Assembly: GCA_963626805.1 (NCBI GenBank)
Contig: CAVFXS010000051.1
Span: 15,426 to 79,425 of the forward strand
DNA: 64,000 bases
Origin: CAG-632 sp963626805
GTDB taxonomy: Bacteria > Bacillota > Clostridia > Lachnospirales > Lachnospiraceae
Direction: 5' to 3'
Numbering within the stretch: position 1 is the first letter of the stretch; every line of letters starts with the position of its first letter. Of the stretch, positions 8,560 through 18,344 are shown in pieces. The notes beneath the pieces are model-generated. The model made no database searches, had not been told where the DNA came from, and saw nothing but the letters and a program-made list of their open reading frames with translations. The position numbers and the translations under genes are program-made.

Positions 8560-8651
8560 ACCTTTTTCTCCTTTGAATTCAACAGGCTTAATACCAGAAG
8601 CCGGATGGCTGGAAACAATACGCCGGCCACGATCCAGTAAATGCCGCTCAT
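8556..8651 (-). CDS. Possible 31-residue single-span membrane peptide
   Basis: An ATG at 8651 opens a 31-codon frame ending at 8556: a short polar start, one hydrophobic helix (IYWIVAGVLFPAIRLLVL) and a basic tail (SLLNSKEKKV). It sits 36 bp after the FAD oxidoreductase gene on the same strand and overlaps the convergent Crp/Fnr gene end by four bases. No good ribosome site is visible; only CCGGA precedes the ATG. The single-helix pattern is typical of real small membrane proteins, but the evidence is thin. Confidence 0.35.
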   Translation of the reverse strand: MSGIYWIVAGVLFPAIRLLVLSLLNSKEKKV

Positions 8652-8687
8652 TCCGGTTGCAGTCTATCAATCCCTCCGGACAATTTG

Positions 8688-10067
8688 TCAACCGGCAGTT
8701 GCACGCCAGATCTGCCGTGCAACATATACACCGCTGGCAGATGCATGCGAAAGCGAATGTGTCACACCACTTCCGTCTCCGATAATATATAATCCCTTAT
8801 GGCTGCTTTCCAGATGTTCATCCAGTTCTACTTCCATATTATAAAACTTCACTTCCACACCATAAAGCAAGGTATCGTCATTAGCAGTTCCCGGTGCGAT
8901 CTTATCCAGTGCATAGATCATCTCGATGATACCATCCAGAATCCGCTTCGGCAGTACCAGGCTTAAATCACCCGGTGTTGCGGATAAGGTCGGCTCTACC
9001 AGTCCCTCTGCAATCCGCTTGTCATTGCTGCGCCGTCCCCGGACCAGATCACCAAAACGCTGTACGATCACACCGCCACCCAGCATATTGGACAGCCGTG
9101 CAATACTCTCACCATAACCGTTACTGTCCTTAAACGGCTCTGAGAAATGCTTGGATACCAGCAATGCAAAGTTCGTATTCTCTGTCTGCTTATCTGCACC
9201 CTCATAGCTATGTCCGTTTACGGTTACAATGCCGTTGGTGTTCTCATTTACAACGATTCCCTTCGGATTCATACAGAAGGTCCGGACCGAATCCTCAAAC
9301 TTCTGTGTCCGGTACACGATCTTACTCTCATACAGCTCATCCGTCAGGTGTGAGAAAATAACGGCCGGCAGCTCTACCCGGACACCAATGTCCACCCGGT
9401 TGGACTTCGTATGGATCTGCAGCTCCTGACAGATCTTCTCCATCCACTTGCTGCCACTGCGTCCTACGGAAATTATGCACTTTTCCGCATCATAGCTCTG
9501 TCCGTCCTCACAGTAAATACGATACTCCTCATCGACAGCTTCTACCGTCTTTACCGGCGTATCAAAATAAAAGTTCACCTGATCCTTTAATTCCGCATAC
9601 AGGTTTTCCAGCACGATAAAATTAATATCCGTTCCCAGATGGCGTACCGATGCATCCAGCAGATTCAACTTATTCTGCAGACAAAGCTTCTTAAATCCAC
9701 TGCCGGAGGTGGAATAAAGCTTCGTTCCTTCGCCACCGAATTTCATATTGATCTCATCCACATATTCCATTAATTCAATTTCCTGTTTTCTGCCGATGTA
9801 CTCATATAACGTACCACCAAATGCGTTGGTGATATTATATTTTCCATCGGAGAACGCTCCGGCACCGCCAAATCCGCTCATGATCGAACAGCTCTTACAA
9901 TTAATACAGCTCTTGATCTTCTCTCCGTCGATCGGGCAATGGCGCTTCTCCAATGCATGACCTGCCTCAAATACAGCAATCTTCATCTCCGGATTCTTCT
10001 GCACCAGCTCATATGCAGAGAAAATTCCTCCCGGCCCTGCTCCGATAATAATCACATCATATCTCAT
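8688..10067 (-). CDS. FAD-dependent oxidoreductase (COG2509-like dehydrogenase)
   Basis: A 459-residue flavoprotein. The N-terminal dinucleotide fold has VIIIGAGPGGIFSAYEL, followed by an acidic strand end (AVFEAG). A cysteine-containing segment (SCINCKSCSIMSGFGGAGAFSDGK) matches the FAD-dependent dehydrogenase group of unknown substrate. A late GDGSGVTHSLSHASASG motif is the second FAD contact. The ATG at 10067 follows AGGCAGGGA; an in-frame start 42 bases upstream has no ribosome site. It is probably a single gene, or ends with the small peptide at 8556-8651. The electron donor and substrate are unknown. Confidence 0.85.
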   Translation of the reverse strand: MRYDVIIIGAGPGGIFSAYELVQKNPEMKIAVFEAGHALEKRHCPIDGEKIKSCINCKSCSIMSGFGGAGAFSDGKYNITNAFGGTLYEYIGRKQEIELMEYVDEINMKFGGEGTKLYSTSGSGFKKLCLQNKLNLLDASVRHLGTDINFIVLENLYAELKDQVNFYFDTPVKTVEAVDEEYRIYCEDGQSYDAEKCIISVGRSGSKWMEKICQELQIHTKSNRVDIGVRVELPAVIFSHLTDELYESKIVYRTQKFEDSVRTFCMNPKGIVVNENTNGIVTVNGHSYEGADKQTENTNFALLVSKHFSEPFKDSNGYGESIARLSNMLGGGVIVQRFGDLVRGRRSNDKRIAEGLVEPTLSATPGDLSLVLPKRILDGIIEMIYALDKIAPGTANDDTLLYGVEVKFYNMEVELDEHLESSHKGLYIIGDGSGVTHSLSHASASGVYVARQIWRATAG

Positions 10068-10209
10068 GTAACTTCCCTGCCTTTCATCTATGTCATCTAT
10101 TTTCTTCACGTCCTATAAGTTCCTTTATACATTTTTCCTGTTGTCATAAGTGCAAAGAAAATAAAAACAGCTGCTGCAAATTCATTTTCTTATATACTAT
10201 AGCCTACTA

Positions 10210-11391
10210 TTACAGCTTTAGATCGCCTTCCCGGATCCAACCAATCTTTCGGCAGATCTGTCCGAATATCCAGGTCAGTGCCGCCGGAAGAGCAAAACTG
10301 ATCAGTACCAGACCCAGCCAGTCCATTCCGGTAATTGCTGTCTTTGTACCTGCTGCAATATCATTGACCCATCCGGTATAAACGCCAATCTGACCTACCA
10401 GACCACAGGTACCCATTCCGGATGAGATCGCCTCTCCATTCATCTGCAGCTTGAAGATACAGGTTGCGATCGGACCGGTAATTGCAGAGGTCAGGATCGG
10501 TGGGATCCAGATCTTTGGATTTTTCACAATGTTTCCCATCTGAAGCATACTGGTGCCAATTCCCTGTGAAACCAGGCCGCCTACCTTGTTCTCTTTAAAG
10601 CTCATGACTGCAAAGCCTACCATCTGTGCACAACAGCCTGCAACTGCTGCACCGCCTGCCAGTCCGGTCAGGCTGAGTGCTGCACAGATTGCAGCGCTGC
10701 TGATTGGAAGTGTCAGTGCGATTCCCACGATCACGGATACCAGAATACCCATCATAAACGGATGCAGCTCCGTTGCCCACATGATCAGGGTTCCGACTGC
10801 ACTGGCTGCTTTTCCGATGATCGGTGCCAGTCCCATGGACAGCAATACACCGGAGCAGATGCTGACCAGCGGAGTCACCAGAATGTCGATCTTTGTCTCC
10901 TTTGAAACCAGTTTTCCAAGCTCGGTTGCCACAATCGCGATCACCAGTACCGCCAGCGGTCCACCGGCCCCGCCCAGTGCATTTGCCGAGCTACCGACTG
11001 CCAGCATGGAGAATAGCACCAGTGGCGGTGCCTGCAATGCAAATGCGATTGCAACTGCCATAGCCGGGCCCGACACGCCCTTTGCAAAGGTTCCTATATC
11101 GATCAGCGCCTGCACACCCAGCTCCTGTCCGAGTGTTGATATGATCGTACCGATCAGAAGCGATGCAAACAGACCGTTTGCCATGGCGCCCATTGCATCA
11201 ATAAAATATCGTTTTGCAGATATTTCAATATTCTTTTTCTTTAAAAAAGCCTTCACCTTTCCAGGCTGCTTTTTATCCTTCTGTTCTTTTTCCTGTGCTT
11301 CGTTCTTTGCTTCTTCTGGCTGTGCTTTTGTTGTCTGCTCCCTGTCTGCCTCTTCATTTAAGACATCTTTGTGCTCTTTTGTCTCTTCCAT
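10210..11391 (-). CDS. IIC-like membrane permease (PTS_EIIC_2 family)
   Basis: A 393-residue membrane protein with about nine glycine/alanine-rich helices, matching the stand-alone PTS IIC-like family PF13303. No IIA or IIB domain or gene is nearby. The first 50 residues are an unusual highly charged, Lys/Glu-rich cytoplasmic extension before the first helix. The gene starts 35 bp after the stop of the NiaR-type repressor, so the two are very probably co-transcribed. Known NiaR-type repressors respond to nicotinate. That makes transport of niacin, or of another small ligand sensed by the 3H domain, a testable alternative to sugar transport. Confidence 0.8.
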   Translation of the reverse strand: MEETKEHKDVLNEEADREQTTKAQPEEAKNEAQEKEQKDKKQPGKVKAFLKKKNIEISAKRYFIDAMGAMANGLFASLLIGTIISTLGQELGVQALIDIGTFAKGVSGPAMAVAIAFALQAPPLVLFSMLAVGSSANALGGAGGPLAVLVIAIVATELGKLVSKETKIDILVTPLVSICSGVLLSMGLAPIIGKAASAVGTLIMWATELHPFMMGILVSVIVGIALTLPISSAAICAALSLTGLAGGAAVAGCCAQMVGFAVMSFKENKVGGLVSQGIGTSMLQMGNIVKNPKIWIPPILTSAITGPIATCIFKLQMNGEAISSGMGTCGLVGQIGVYTGWVNDIAAGTKTAITGMDWLGLVLISFALPAALTWIFGQICRKIGWIREGDLKL

Positions 11392-11426
11392 ATCTCTCTC
11401 CTGTCACATATAATCTTTGAAACAGG

Positions 11427-11969
11427 CTATTGCTTTCTAATCTCCTGCGGTTCAAACTCCCGCAGCTGCGCCAGATATCCCTTTTCCCATAATGCTTCCT
11501 CGATCAGACGCAGTGTCTCTTCGTCCCTTGCACTGATCGTATGATAATGATATCCGGCCGTCACATTCTTCAACGGACTGGAGGTCCCCGCTTTCAGACT
11601 CTCCAAAAACTCCTGAACATCCCGTCTGGAATAAATGTGCAGCTTAGCCCTGACTTCACCGTAAACCTTATGATATATAAATACATCCTCTACCTCGCCA
11701 CCCAGATCCACGATCAGATTCAGTTCGTCCTCAATCTGTGCATCCGTATGACATACCTTAAATACCTTCTGAACTCCCGGGTTTTCGTTCATCTGATATC
11801 CTCTGGCTGTAGAGATTATGGAATATCCGTCCTGACGCAATGCAGAGATATCCTGTACAATAATCTGACGACTGACTTCGCAATGCTCCGCCAGTGCGGC
11901 TCCCGATAACGGTCTTTCAGATTTTCTTAACAGCTCTGCGATTTTTCTGCGACGTTCTTCTGCTCCCAT
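11427..11969 (-). CDS. niaR: NiaR-type transcriptional repressor (HTH_11 plus 3H domain)
   Basis: A 180-residue protein with an N-terminal helix-turn-helix (RPLSGAALAEHCEVSRQIIVQDISALR) and a C-terminal 3H domain named for its conserved histidines (seen in FKVCHT, IYHKVYGEV and YHYHTI). In Bacilli and Clostridia such proteins repress NAD synthesis and niacin uptake genes when nicotinate is present. The ATG at 11969 follows AAAGGAGC. An upstream in-frame start at 12017 is excluded because it lies inside the promoter spacer. An inverted repeat spans that promoter (12014-12057), implying autorepression. The gene leads an operon with the IIC-like permease. Confidence 0.85.
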   Translation of the reverse strand: MGAEERRRKIAELLRKSERPLSGAALAEHCEVSRQIIVQDISALRQDGYSIISTARGYQMNENPGVQKVFKVCHTDAQIEDELNLIVDLGGEVEDVFIYHKVYGEVRAKLHIYSRRDVQEFLESLKAGTSSPLKNVTAGYHYHTISARDEETLRLIEEALWEKGYLAQLREFEPQEIRKQ

Positions 11970-12007
11970 AATGATGCTCCTTTCCCTCAACGGCTTACTA
12001 ATGTAAC

Positions 12008-12057
12008 AGTATAACACCTTGGTTTACTTCTGTCAATGCAACTGTAAACCAAGGTGT
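12008..12057 (-). promoter_or_regulatory. niaR promoter inside a 14-bp inverted repeat
   Basis: On the minus strand TTGACA (12036-12031), a 17-base spacer and TATACT (12013-12008) form a near-consensus promoter with +1 near 12001. The arms ACACCTTGGTTTAC (12014-12027) and its exact complement (12044-12057) flank the -35. One arm fills the spacer and the other lies just upstream. The arm centres are 30 bp apart, about three helical turns, so both arms face the same side of the DNA. This is good geometry for a repressor site. Confidence 0.8.
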
Positions 12058-12066
12058 AAAGTTTTC

Positions 12067-12954
12067 TTATTTTGTATTTCTTCCCAATACGTCCGCTACC
12101 TCTGTGATCGAGATAAATGCATTCTCATCATTCTGCTGAACAATGGTTTTCATTTTTCCGATCTGGAATCGGTTGACTACAAAATAAATAACCGTCTTCT
12201 CCTTATCGGAATAATATCCGTGACCTTCCCATAATGTAATGCCACTGCCGAATTCCTCGGATAATGCCTGGCTGATATGCTTCGGCTTCGTCGTAATGAT
12301 CATAGCCGCCTTTGCCTTATCAAAACCTTCGACTATGTAATCCACCGCATGAAGTGCTACATAATAGGTCACGATCGAATACAGCGGAAGAATCCAGCTG
12401 TGCATTACAACTCCCACCACTATGTACAGTACAACATTATATGCCATCACAAAGGTACCTACCGTAATTCCCAGCTTTTTTGCGAAAATAACTGCCATAA
12501 CCTCCACACCATCTATGGCGCCGCCAAACCGGATTGTCAGACCGCTGCCGATACCGGAGATCAATCCACCAAATGCTGCGCCCAACAGCAGGTCGGTTCC
12601 CGCAAACGGAGATGAGGTTGCCACATCCACCGGGAAAATATCCCGGATCAGATAGGATGCAAGCGAATAAATGATAACCGCATACACCGAATATACCGTA
12701 AATGCCAGTCCCTGCTTCTTATATCCGTATAAGAAAAACGGAATATTTAAGATCAGCAGAAAAATAGACAGTGTTAAGTACGATGGCGTCAGCTCCTCCA
12801 GCAGCATTGCCGTTCCCGAAAAACCACTGTCATATAAATGCAAGGGTGATAAAAACATAGTAACACCCACCGCATTAATCGTACCGGATAATGTCAGCAT
12901 TAGAAAGTTCTTGATTGATAGTTGTTTCAGTTCCGTCTTAAACTCTGTTTTCAT
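12067..12954 (-). CDS. YitT family membrane protein
   Basis: A 295-residue protein with five or six N-terminal hydrophobic segments (YitT, DUF161; residues about 15-200) and a C-terminal soluble DUF2179 domain (residues about 215-290, with AMIITTKPKHISQAL). Start 12954 follows GAGGAGGAACTACAGT. YitT proteins are widespread in Firmicutes without a settled function. The gene ends only 10 bp from the niaR operator, so readthrough into niaR is possible, though niaR has its own promoter. Confidence 0.9.
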   Translation of the reverse strand: MKTEFKTELKQLSIKNFLMLTLSGTINAVGVTMFLSPLHLYDSGFSGTAMLLEELTPSYLTLSIFLLILNIPFFLYGYKKQGLAFTVYSVYAVIIYSLASYLIRDIFPVDVATSSPFAGTDLLLGAAFGGLISGIGSGLTIRFGGAIDGVEVMAVIFAKKLGITVGTFVMAYNVVLYIVVGVVMHSWILPLYSIVTYYVALHAVDYIVEGFDKAKAAMIITTKPKHISQALSEEFGSGITLWEGHGYYSDKEKTVIYFVVNRFQIGKMKTIVQQNDENAFISITEVADVLGRNTK

Positions 12955-13027
12955 ACTGTAGTTCCTCCTCTTTTATTTTCTTCTTTTTCTTCGAATCGGT
13001 TTCCTTCTATAATTCCTCGATGTCTTT

Positions 13028-13783
13028 CTACAGATCAATATCCAGCTCAACCGGACAATGATCGGATCCCAGAATCTCCGTATGTATCTTCGCATCCTGA
13101 AGCTTATCCTTCAGGCTCTCTGATACACAAAAATAATCAATTCTCCATCCTGCATTCTTTGCTCTTGCACTGAATCGATAAGACCACCAGGAATAAATAT
13201 CCTTCTGCTCCGGATAAAAATATCGAAATGTATCAATAAATCCATTCTCCACCAGACGTGTAAAACAAGCCCTCTCTTCATCCGTAAATCCGGCATTTTT
13301 GCGATTTGTTTTTGGATTTTTCAGGTCGATCTCCTGATGTGCTACATTTAAATCCCCACAGAAAATAACCGGCTTGCTATCTTCCAATTTCTTCAAATAT
13401 ACCAGAAATGCCTCTTCCCATTTTATCCGATATGGCAGTCTCGCCAACTCATTCTGAGAGTTTGGCACATAGACCGTAATCATATAATAGTCTGGATATT
13501 CCAGCGTGATCACTCTTCCTTCATGATCGTGTTCCTCGATTCCGATTCCATAACTGACTTTCAGCGGCTCATACTTCGTAAAAATAGCAGTCCCGGAATA
13601 CCCCTTTTTCTCTGCATAATTCCAATACTGATAATAACCATCCAGCTTCAGATCTATCTGTCCCTCCTGCAGCTTGGTCTCCTGCAGACAGAACATATCT
13701 GCATTCATTTCCTGAAAGGCCTCCATAAAGTTCTTCTGCACACATGCTCGTAATCCGTTTACGTTCCAAGAAATCAATTTCAT
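13028..13783 (-). CDS. xth: Exodeoxyribonuclease III
   Basis: A 251-residue endonuclease/exonuclease/phosphatase fold protein. It has the motifs of the ExoIII/AP endonuclease family: SWNVNGLRA at the start, LQETKLQ (metal-binding Glu), GDLNVAH, WRIDYF and the terminal SDHCPVEL (catalytic Asp-His). It acts in base-excision repair, cutting at abasic sites and removing 3' blocks. GAAAGGA precedes the start. It lies 20 bp after deoC, so the two are likely co-transcribed. Confidence 0.95.
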   Translation of the reverse strand: MKLISWNVNGLRACVQKNFMEAFQEMNADMFCLQETKLQEGQIDLKLDGYYQYWNYAEKKGYSGTAIFTKYEPLKVSYGIGIEEHDHEGRVITLEYPDYYMITVYVPNSQNELARLPYRIKWEEAFLVYLKKLEDSKPVIFCGDLNVAHQEIDLKNPKTNRKNAGFTDEERACFTRLVENGFIDTFRYFYPEQKDIYSWWSYRFSARAKNAGWRIDYFCVSESLKDKLQDAKIHTEILGSDHCPVELDIDL

Positions 13784-13803
13784 TATCTATATCCTTTCCT
13801 CAC

Positions 13804-14505
13804 TTATTCCAGATAACTGACCTTTTGCTGCCGTCTCTCTGCCAGATATGCCTCCATAATCGCTACGGTTGCACTGGTACCCAGTCTGTCAGCACCGGCC
13901 TCGATCATTGCCTGTGCGGTCTTCAGATCCCGGATGCCACCGGACGCCTTCACATATGCTTTCCCCGCAACTGTCTGTTTCATGAGAGCCACATCTTCTA
14001 CGGTTGCACCGCCGGTGCTGAAACCGGTAGAGGTTTTTACAAAATCCGCATTCGCTGCTACTGCCAGATCACAGGCCGTCTTTTTCTCTTCCTCTGTCAG
14101 CAGACAGGTTTCAATAATGACCTTAAGCGGTACTTCCTTCCAGGTCGGATTATGCAGACATACATCCTTTATTTCCCGGATATCATCCAGAACCTCTCCT
14201 TCATTACCGGCCTTTAATTCTCCAATCTTCAGTACCATATCGATCTCATCTGCACCATTTTCAATCGCATTGATGGTCTCTAATTTCTTGCTCAACGTTG
14301 ACATGGCTCCAAGCGGAAACCCTACGACTGTACAGACCTTCACATCCGTATCTGCTAATTCCTCTGTCACCAGTGCTGTATAGCAGGAATTCACACAGAC
14401 CGATGCAAAATCATATTTCTTTGCCTCTTCACAGATGCGTTTTACATCTGCCGGAGTTGCATCTGCCTTTAAAATGGTATGATCAAAATATTTTGAAAAC
14501 TTCAT
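13804..14505 (-). CDS. deoC: Deoxyribose-phosphate aldolase
   Basis: A 233-residue class I aldolase that cleaves 2-deoxyribose 5-phosphate to acetaldehyde and glyceraldehyde 3-phosphate in nucleoside salvage. The Schiff-base lysine sits in ADFVKTSTGF and the second catalytic lysine in YVKASGGIR. Length is normal for the family. It follows rpoC by 78 bp across a hairpin (14529-14572) and precedes xth by 20 bp. It may be transcribed by readthrough from the rpo operon or from a promoter I could not identify. Confidence 0.95.
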   Translation of the reverse strand: MKFSKYFDHTILKADATPADVKRICEEAKKYDFASVCVNSCYTALVTEELADTDVKVCTVVGFPLGAMSTLSKKLETINAIENGADEIDMVLKIGELKAGNEGEVLDDIREIKDVCLHNPTWKEVPLKVIIETCLLTEEEKKTACDLAVAANADFVKTSTGFSTGGATVEDVALMKQTVAGKAYVKASGGIRDLKTAQAMIEAGADRLGTSATVAIMEAYLAERRQQKVSYLE

Positions 14506-14528
14506 GAGTCTATAATCCTTCTTTCTGA

Positions 14529-14572
14529 AAATGTCCCCAAGGGATCGGATTACTCCGTCTTTGGGGACATTT
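14529..14572 (-). terminator. Hairpin between rpoC and deoC
   Basis: Arms AAATGTCCCCAA (14529-14540) and its exact complement (14561-14572) give a 12-bp stem with a 20-base loop, 12 bp after the rpoC stop. On the minus strand only a short TTTC tract follows. It may be a leaky terminator or a processing site rather than a full stop. Confidence 0.55.
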
Positions 14573-14583
14573 ATTTTGTATCC

Positions 14584-17500
14584 TTATTCTTCTGAATCTG
14601 AATCGTCTTCCGCTGTTTCAGCCACCACAACAGTTACCTCGTCTTCCGCTGTATCTGCTTCAATATCCTGTTCATCTGTAAACTCCGCATCTTCTGCTTC
14701 ATCTCCAAAATCCAGAACATCATCATTCTGAAGCTCAAATTCCTCAGAATCCAGTTTTACGGAACGATACCGCTTCATACCGGTACCGGCCGGGATCAGC
14801 TTACCAAGTAATACATTCTCCTTCAGACCAATTAATGCATCTGTCTTACTCTTGATTGCAGCCTCTGTCAGTACCTTGGTTGTCTCCTGGAAGGATGCCG
14901 CTGACAGGAAGGAATCGGTAGCCAGAGAAGCCTTTGTAATACCAAGGACAGAACGTGTGCCCTGTGCCGGCTCCAGACCCTGCTCGATCAATTCTTCATT
15001 TTTCTCTTCGAAGTCCAGAACATCTACTAAGGCACCTGGAAGGAATCCGGAATCTCCGCCTTCTTCAATCTTAACCTTCTTTAACATCTGACGAACGATA
15101 ATTTCAATATGTTTATCGTTGATATCAACACCCTGCAGACGGTATACACGCTGTACTTCACGAAGCATGTAATCCTGTACCGCACGAACGCCCTTGATCT
15201 TAAGAATGTCATGTGGATTTACAGAACCCTCCGTTAATTCATCACCGGCCTCCAGAATCTGACCATCCTGAACCTTAATACGAGAACCATAAGGAATCAG
15301 ATATGCCTTTGTCTCACCGGTCTCATGATTTGTAATAATAACCTCACGCTTGGTCTTAACATTGGTAACAGCTACTTCGCCACCGAATTCTGCAATAATT
15401 GCAAGACCTTTTGGCTTCCGTGCCTCAAACAATTCTTCGACACGAGGAAGACCCTGTGTAATATCATCACCGGCAACACCACCGGTATGGAATGTACGCA
15501 TGGTTAACTGTGTACCTGGCTCACCGATAGACTGTGCAGCGATAATACCAACCGCTTCACCAACCTGTACTGCCTGACCGGTTGCCATATTGGCGCCGTA
15601 ACATTTTGCACATACACCCAGATGGGACTTACAGGTTAAGATTGTACGGATCTTTAGCTTACCTGTTACACCATTCTCCGGATCTACGATCTTGTTACCA
15701 TTCTCATCTACACCACGTTCTACAACTGCAGCAGCACGCTTTGGATTGATCATATGATTATGCTTAACCAGCATATTGCCATCCTTATCAAAGATATCAA
15801 CTGCTGTATATCTGCCTGTGATACGTTCCTTGAAGTTCTCGATGATTTCCTTGCCATCTGAGAATTCTTCAACAACCATACCCGGAATCTGATCTACCGG
15901 CTTACCTGCACAGCAATCCACTTCACGAATAATCAAATCCTGCGATACATCAACCAGACGTCTGGTCAGGTATCCGGAATCGGCTGTACGAAGAGCTGTA
16001 TCAGACAGACCCTTACGTGCACCATGTGCAGAAATGAAGTATTCCAATACATTCAGACCTTCACGGAAGTTTGCCTTGATCGGCAACTCAATGGTACGAC
16101 CGGTTGTATCAGCCATCAGACCACGCATACCTGCCAGCTGCTTGATCTGCTGGTTAGAACCACGGGCACCGGAATCGGCCATCATATAAATATTGTTATA
16201 CTTATCCAAACCATCCAGCAGTGCCTTGGTCAGAATATCATCGGCCTGCTGCCATGTCTTAACAACTCTTGTATAACGTTCTTCTTCTGTCATTAAACCA
16301 CGACGATACATCTTATTGATCTTATCTACCGTGTTCTGAGCTTCGCCTAAGATCTCCTGCTTAGACTGTGGCACCGTCATATCTGAAATAGATACGGTCA
16401 TACCGCTTCGGGTTGAGAACTTGTAACCCATGCTCTTAATATCATCCAGCACTTCCGCAGTCTTGGTCGCACCATGCGTATTAATACACTTATCCAGAAT
16501 CGGCTTCAGCTGCTTCTTTCCTACATGGAAATCAATCTCAGGAAGCAACAGATTCTCCGGCTTGGTACGATCTACATAGCCTAAGTCCTGTGGAATAATC
16601 TCATTAAAGATCAGACGGCCCAGAGTTGTCTCAATGACTCTTGAATATGGATTACCTTCCAGATCCTCACCCTTTACACGAACCTTAATCTTGGCATGTA
16701 ATGTAACCTCTTTATTCTCATATGCAAGAAGTGCCTCATTCTCGGATTTGAAGATCTTGCCTTCACCCTTATCGCCTTCCTTCATCATGGTCAGGTAGTA
16801 GATACCTAATACCATATCCTGAGACGGAACCGCTACAGGGGCACCATCCGAAGGCTTTAACAGGTTATTTGGAGACAGCAGCAGGAATCGACATTCTGCC
16901 TGTGCCTCAACAGACAATGGAAGATGGACAGCCATCTGGTCACCATCGAAGTCGGCATTGTATGCGGTACATACCAATGGATGCAGCTTAATTGCCTTAC
17001 CTTCTACAAGGATTGGCTCAAATGCCTGAATACCCAGTCTGTGCAGGGTAGGTGCACGGTTCAGCATAACCGGATGCTCTTTAATAACATCCTCCAGCAC
17101 ATCCCATACAACCGGATCTAGCTTCTCGATCATCTTCTTCGCATACTTAATGTTATGAGCCAGCTTATTTGCTACCAGCTCCTTCATAACAAACGGCTTA
17201 AACAGTTCGATCGCCATTTCCTTTGGCAAACCGCACTGGTAAATCTTAAGCTCCGGTCCAACTACGATAACGGAACGTCCGGAATAGTCTACCCGCTTTC
17301 CTAACAGGTTCTGACGGAAACGTCCCTGCTTACCCTTTAACATATCAGACAGAGACTTCAGTGCACGGTTACCAGGACCGGTAACCGCACGTCCACGTCT
17401 GCCATTATCAATCAGAGAGTCTACTGCCTCCTGCAGCATTCTCTTCTCATTACGAACAATAATATCCGGAGCACCTAATTCTAACAGACGCTTCAGACGA

Positions 17501-18324
17501 TTATTACGGTTAATAATTCTACGATACAGGTCATTCAGGTCAGAGGTCGCAAATCGACCGCCATCCAGCTGTACCATAGGACGGATATCCGGTGGAATAA
17601 CCGGAACAACATCCAGGATCATCCATTCCGGACGGTTGTTGGAAGAACGGAATGCCTCTACAACTTCCAGACGCTTGATAATCTTTGCACGCTTCTGGCC
17701 GGTTGAGTTCTTAAGTTCTGTGTTTAATTCCTCATAATCCTTTTCCAGATCAATTGCCTGCAGCAGTTCCTTGATAGACTCCGCACCCATACCGGCCCGA
17801 AAAGAGCCATATCCAAACTTATCTTCTGCATCCCGGAATTCCCTCTCAGATAAGACATCCTTATACTTTAAGTCTGTCTCTCCTGGATCCAGAACAATAT
17901 AAGCTGCAAAATACAATACACGTTCCAGTTCTCTCGGCGACTTATCTAATAACAATCCCATACGGCTAGGAATTCCTTTGAAATACCAGATATGGGATAC
18001 CGGTGCTGCCAGTTCAATATGTCCCATTCGCTCTCGACGAACATTTGCTTTGGTTACCTCTACTCCACAACGGTCGCAGATGACACCCTTATAACGAACC
18101 TTCTTATACTTACCACAGTGACATTCCCAGTCCTTGCTAGGTCCGAAAATACGCTCGCAGAACAGACCGTCTTTTTCCGGCTTCAAAGTTCTATAGTTAA
18201 TTGTCTCCGGCTTCTTAACTTCGCCGTGAGACCATTCCCGAATCTTATCAGGAGAAGCTAACCCAATCTTAATGGAGTCAAAATTAATTGGCTGGTCTAC
18301 TTCTTGATTATTCATATTTGACAT
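14584..18324 (-). CDS. rpoC: DNA-directed RNA polymerase subunit beta'
   Basis: A 1246-residue beta' subunit. Visible landmarks are the N-terminal zinc ribbon (CHCGKYKKVRYKGVICDRCG), the catalytic NADFDGDQM that holds the active-site Mg2+, the bridge-helix region near DSGARGSNQQIKQLAGMRG, and the second zinc site (CKSHLGVCAKCYG). The C-terminal tail of about 45 residues is very acidic. Start 18324 follows GGAAGGAGC. It lies 20 bp after rpoB and is co-transcribed with it. Confidence 0.99.
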   Translation of the reverse strand: MSNMNNQEVDQPINFDSIKIGLASPDKIREWSHGEVKKPETINYRTLKPEKDGLFCERIFGPSKDWECHCGKYKKVRYKGVICDRCGVEVTKANVRRERMGHIELAAPVSHIWYFKGIPSRMGLLLDKSPRELERVLYFAAYIVLDPGETDLKYKDVLSEREFRDAEDKFGYGSFRAGMGAESIKELLQAIDLEKDYEELNTELKNSTGQKRAKIIKRLEVVEAFRSSNNRPEWMILDVVPVIPPDIRPMVQLDGGRFATSDLNDLYRRIINRNNRLKRLLELGAPDIIVRNEKRMLQEAVDSLIDNGRRGRAVTGPGNRALKSLSDMLKGKQGRFRQNLLGKRVDYSGRSVIVVGPELKIYQCGLPKEMAIELFKPFVMKELVANKLAHNIKYAKKMIEKLDPVVWDVLEDVIKEHPVMLNRAPTLHRLGIQAFEPILVEGKAIKLHPLVCTAYNADFDGDQMAVHLPLSVEAQAECRFLLLSPNNLLKPSDGAPVAVPSQDMVLGIYYLTMMKEGDKGEGKIFKSENEALLAYENKEVTLHAKIKVRVKGEDLEGNPYSRVIETTLGRLIFNEIIPQDLGYVDRTKPENLLLPEIDFHVGKKQLKPILDKCINTHGATKTAEVLDDIKSMGYKFSTRSGMTVSISDMTVPQSKQEILGEAQNTVDKINKMYRRGLMTEEERYTRVVKTWQQADDILTKALLDGLDKYNNIYMMADSGARGSNQQIKQLAGMRGLMADTTGRTIELPIKANFREGLNVLEYFISAHGARKGLSDTALRTADSGYLTRRLVDVSQDLIIREVDCCAGKPVDQIPGMVVEEFSDGKEIIENFKERITGRYTAVDIFDKDGNMLVKHNHMINPKRAAAVVERGVDENGNKIVDPENGVTGKLKIRTILTCKSHLGVCAKCYGANMATGQAVQVGEAVGIIAAQSIGEPGTQLTMRTFHTGGVAGDDITQGLPRVEELFEARKPKGLAIIAEFGGEVAVTNVKTKREVIITNHETGETKAYLIPYGSRIKVQDGQILEAGDELTEGSVNPHDILKIKGVRAVQDYMLREVQRVYRLQGVDINDKHIEIIVRQMLKKVKIEEGGDSGFLPGALVDVLDFEEKNEELIEQGLEPAQGTRSVLGITKASLATDSFLSAASFQETTKVLTEAAIKSKTDALIGLKENVLLGKLIPAGTGMKRYRSVKLDSEEFELQNDDVLDFGDEAEDAEFTDEQDIEADTAEDEVTVVVAETAEDDSDSEE

Positions 18325-18344
18325 CTCGTAGTGCTCCTTCCATA

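Noticed and set aside
11970..12017. Longer niaR start at 12017
   Set aside because: It would begin upstream of the predicted -10, so it could not be in the mRNA.
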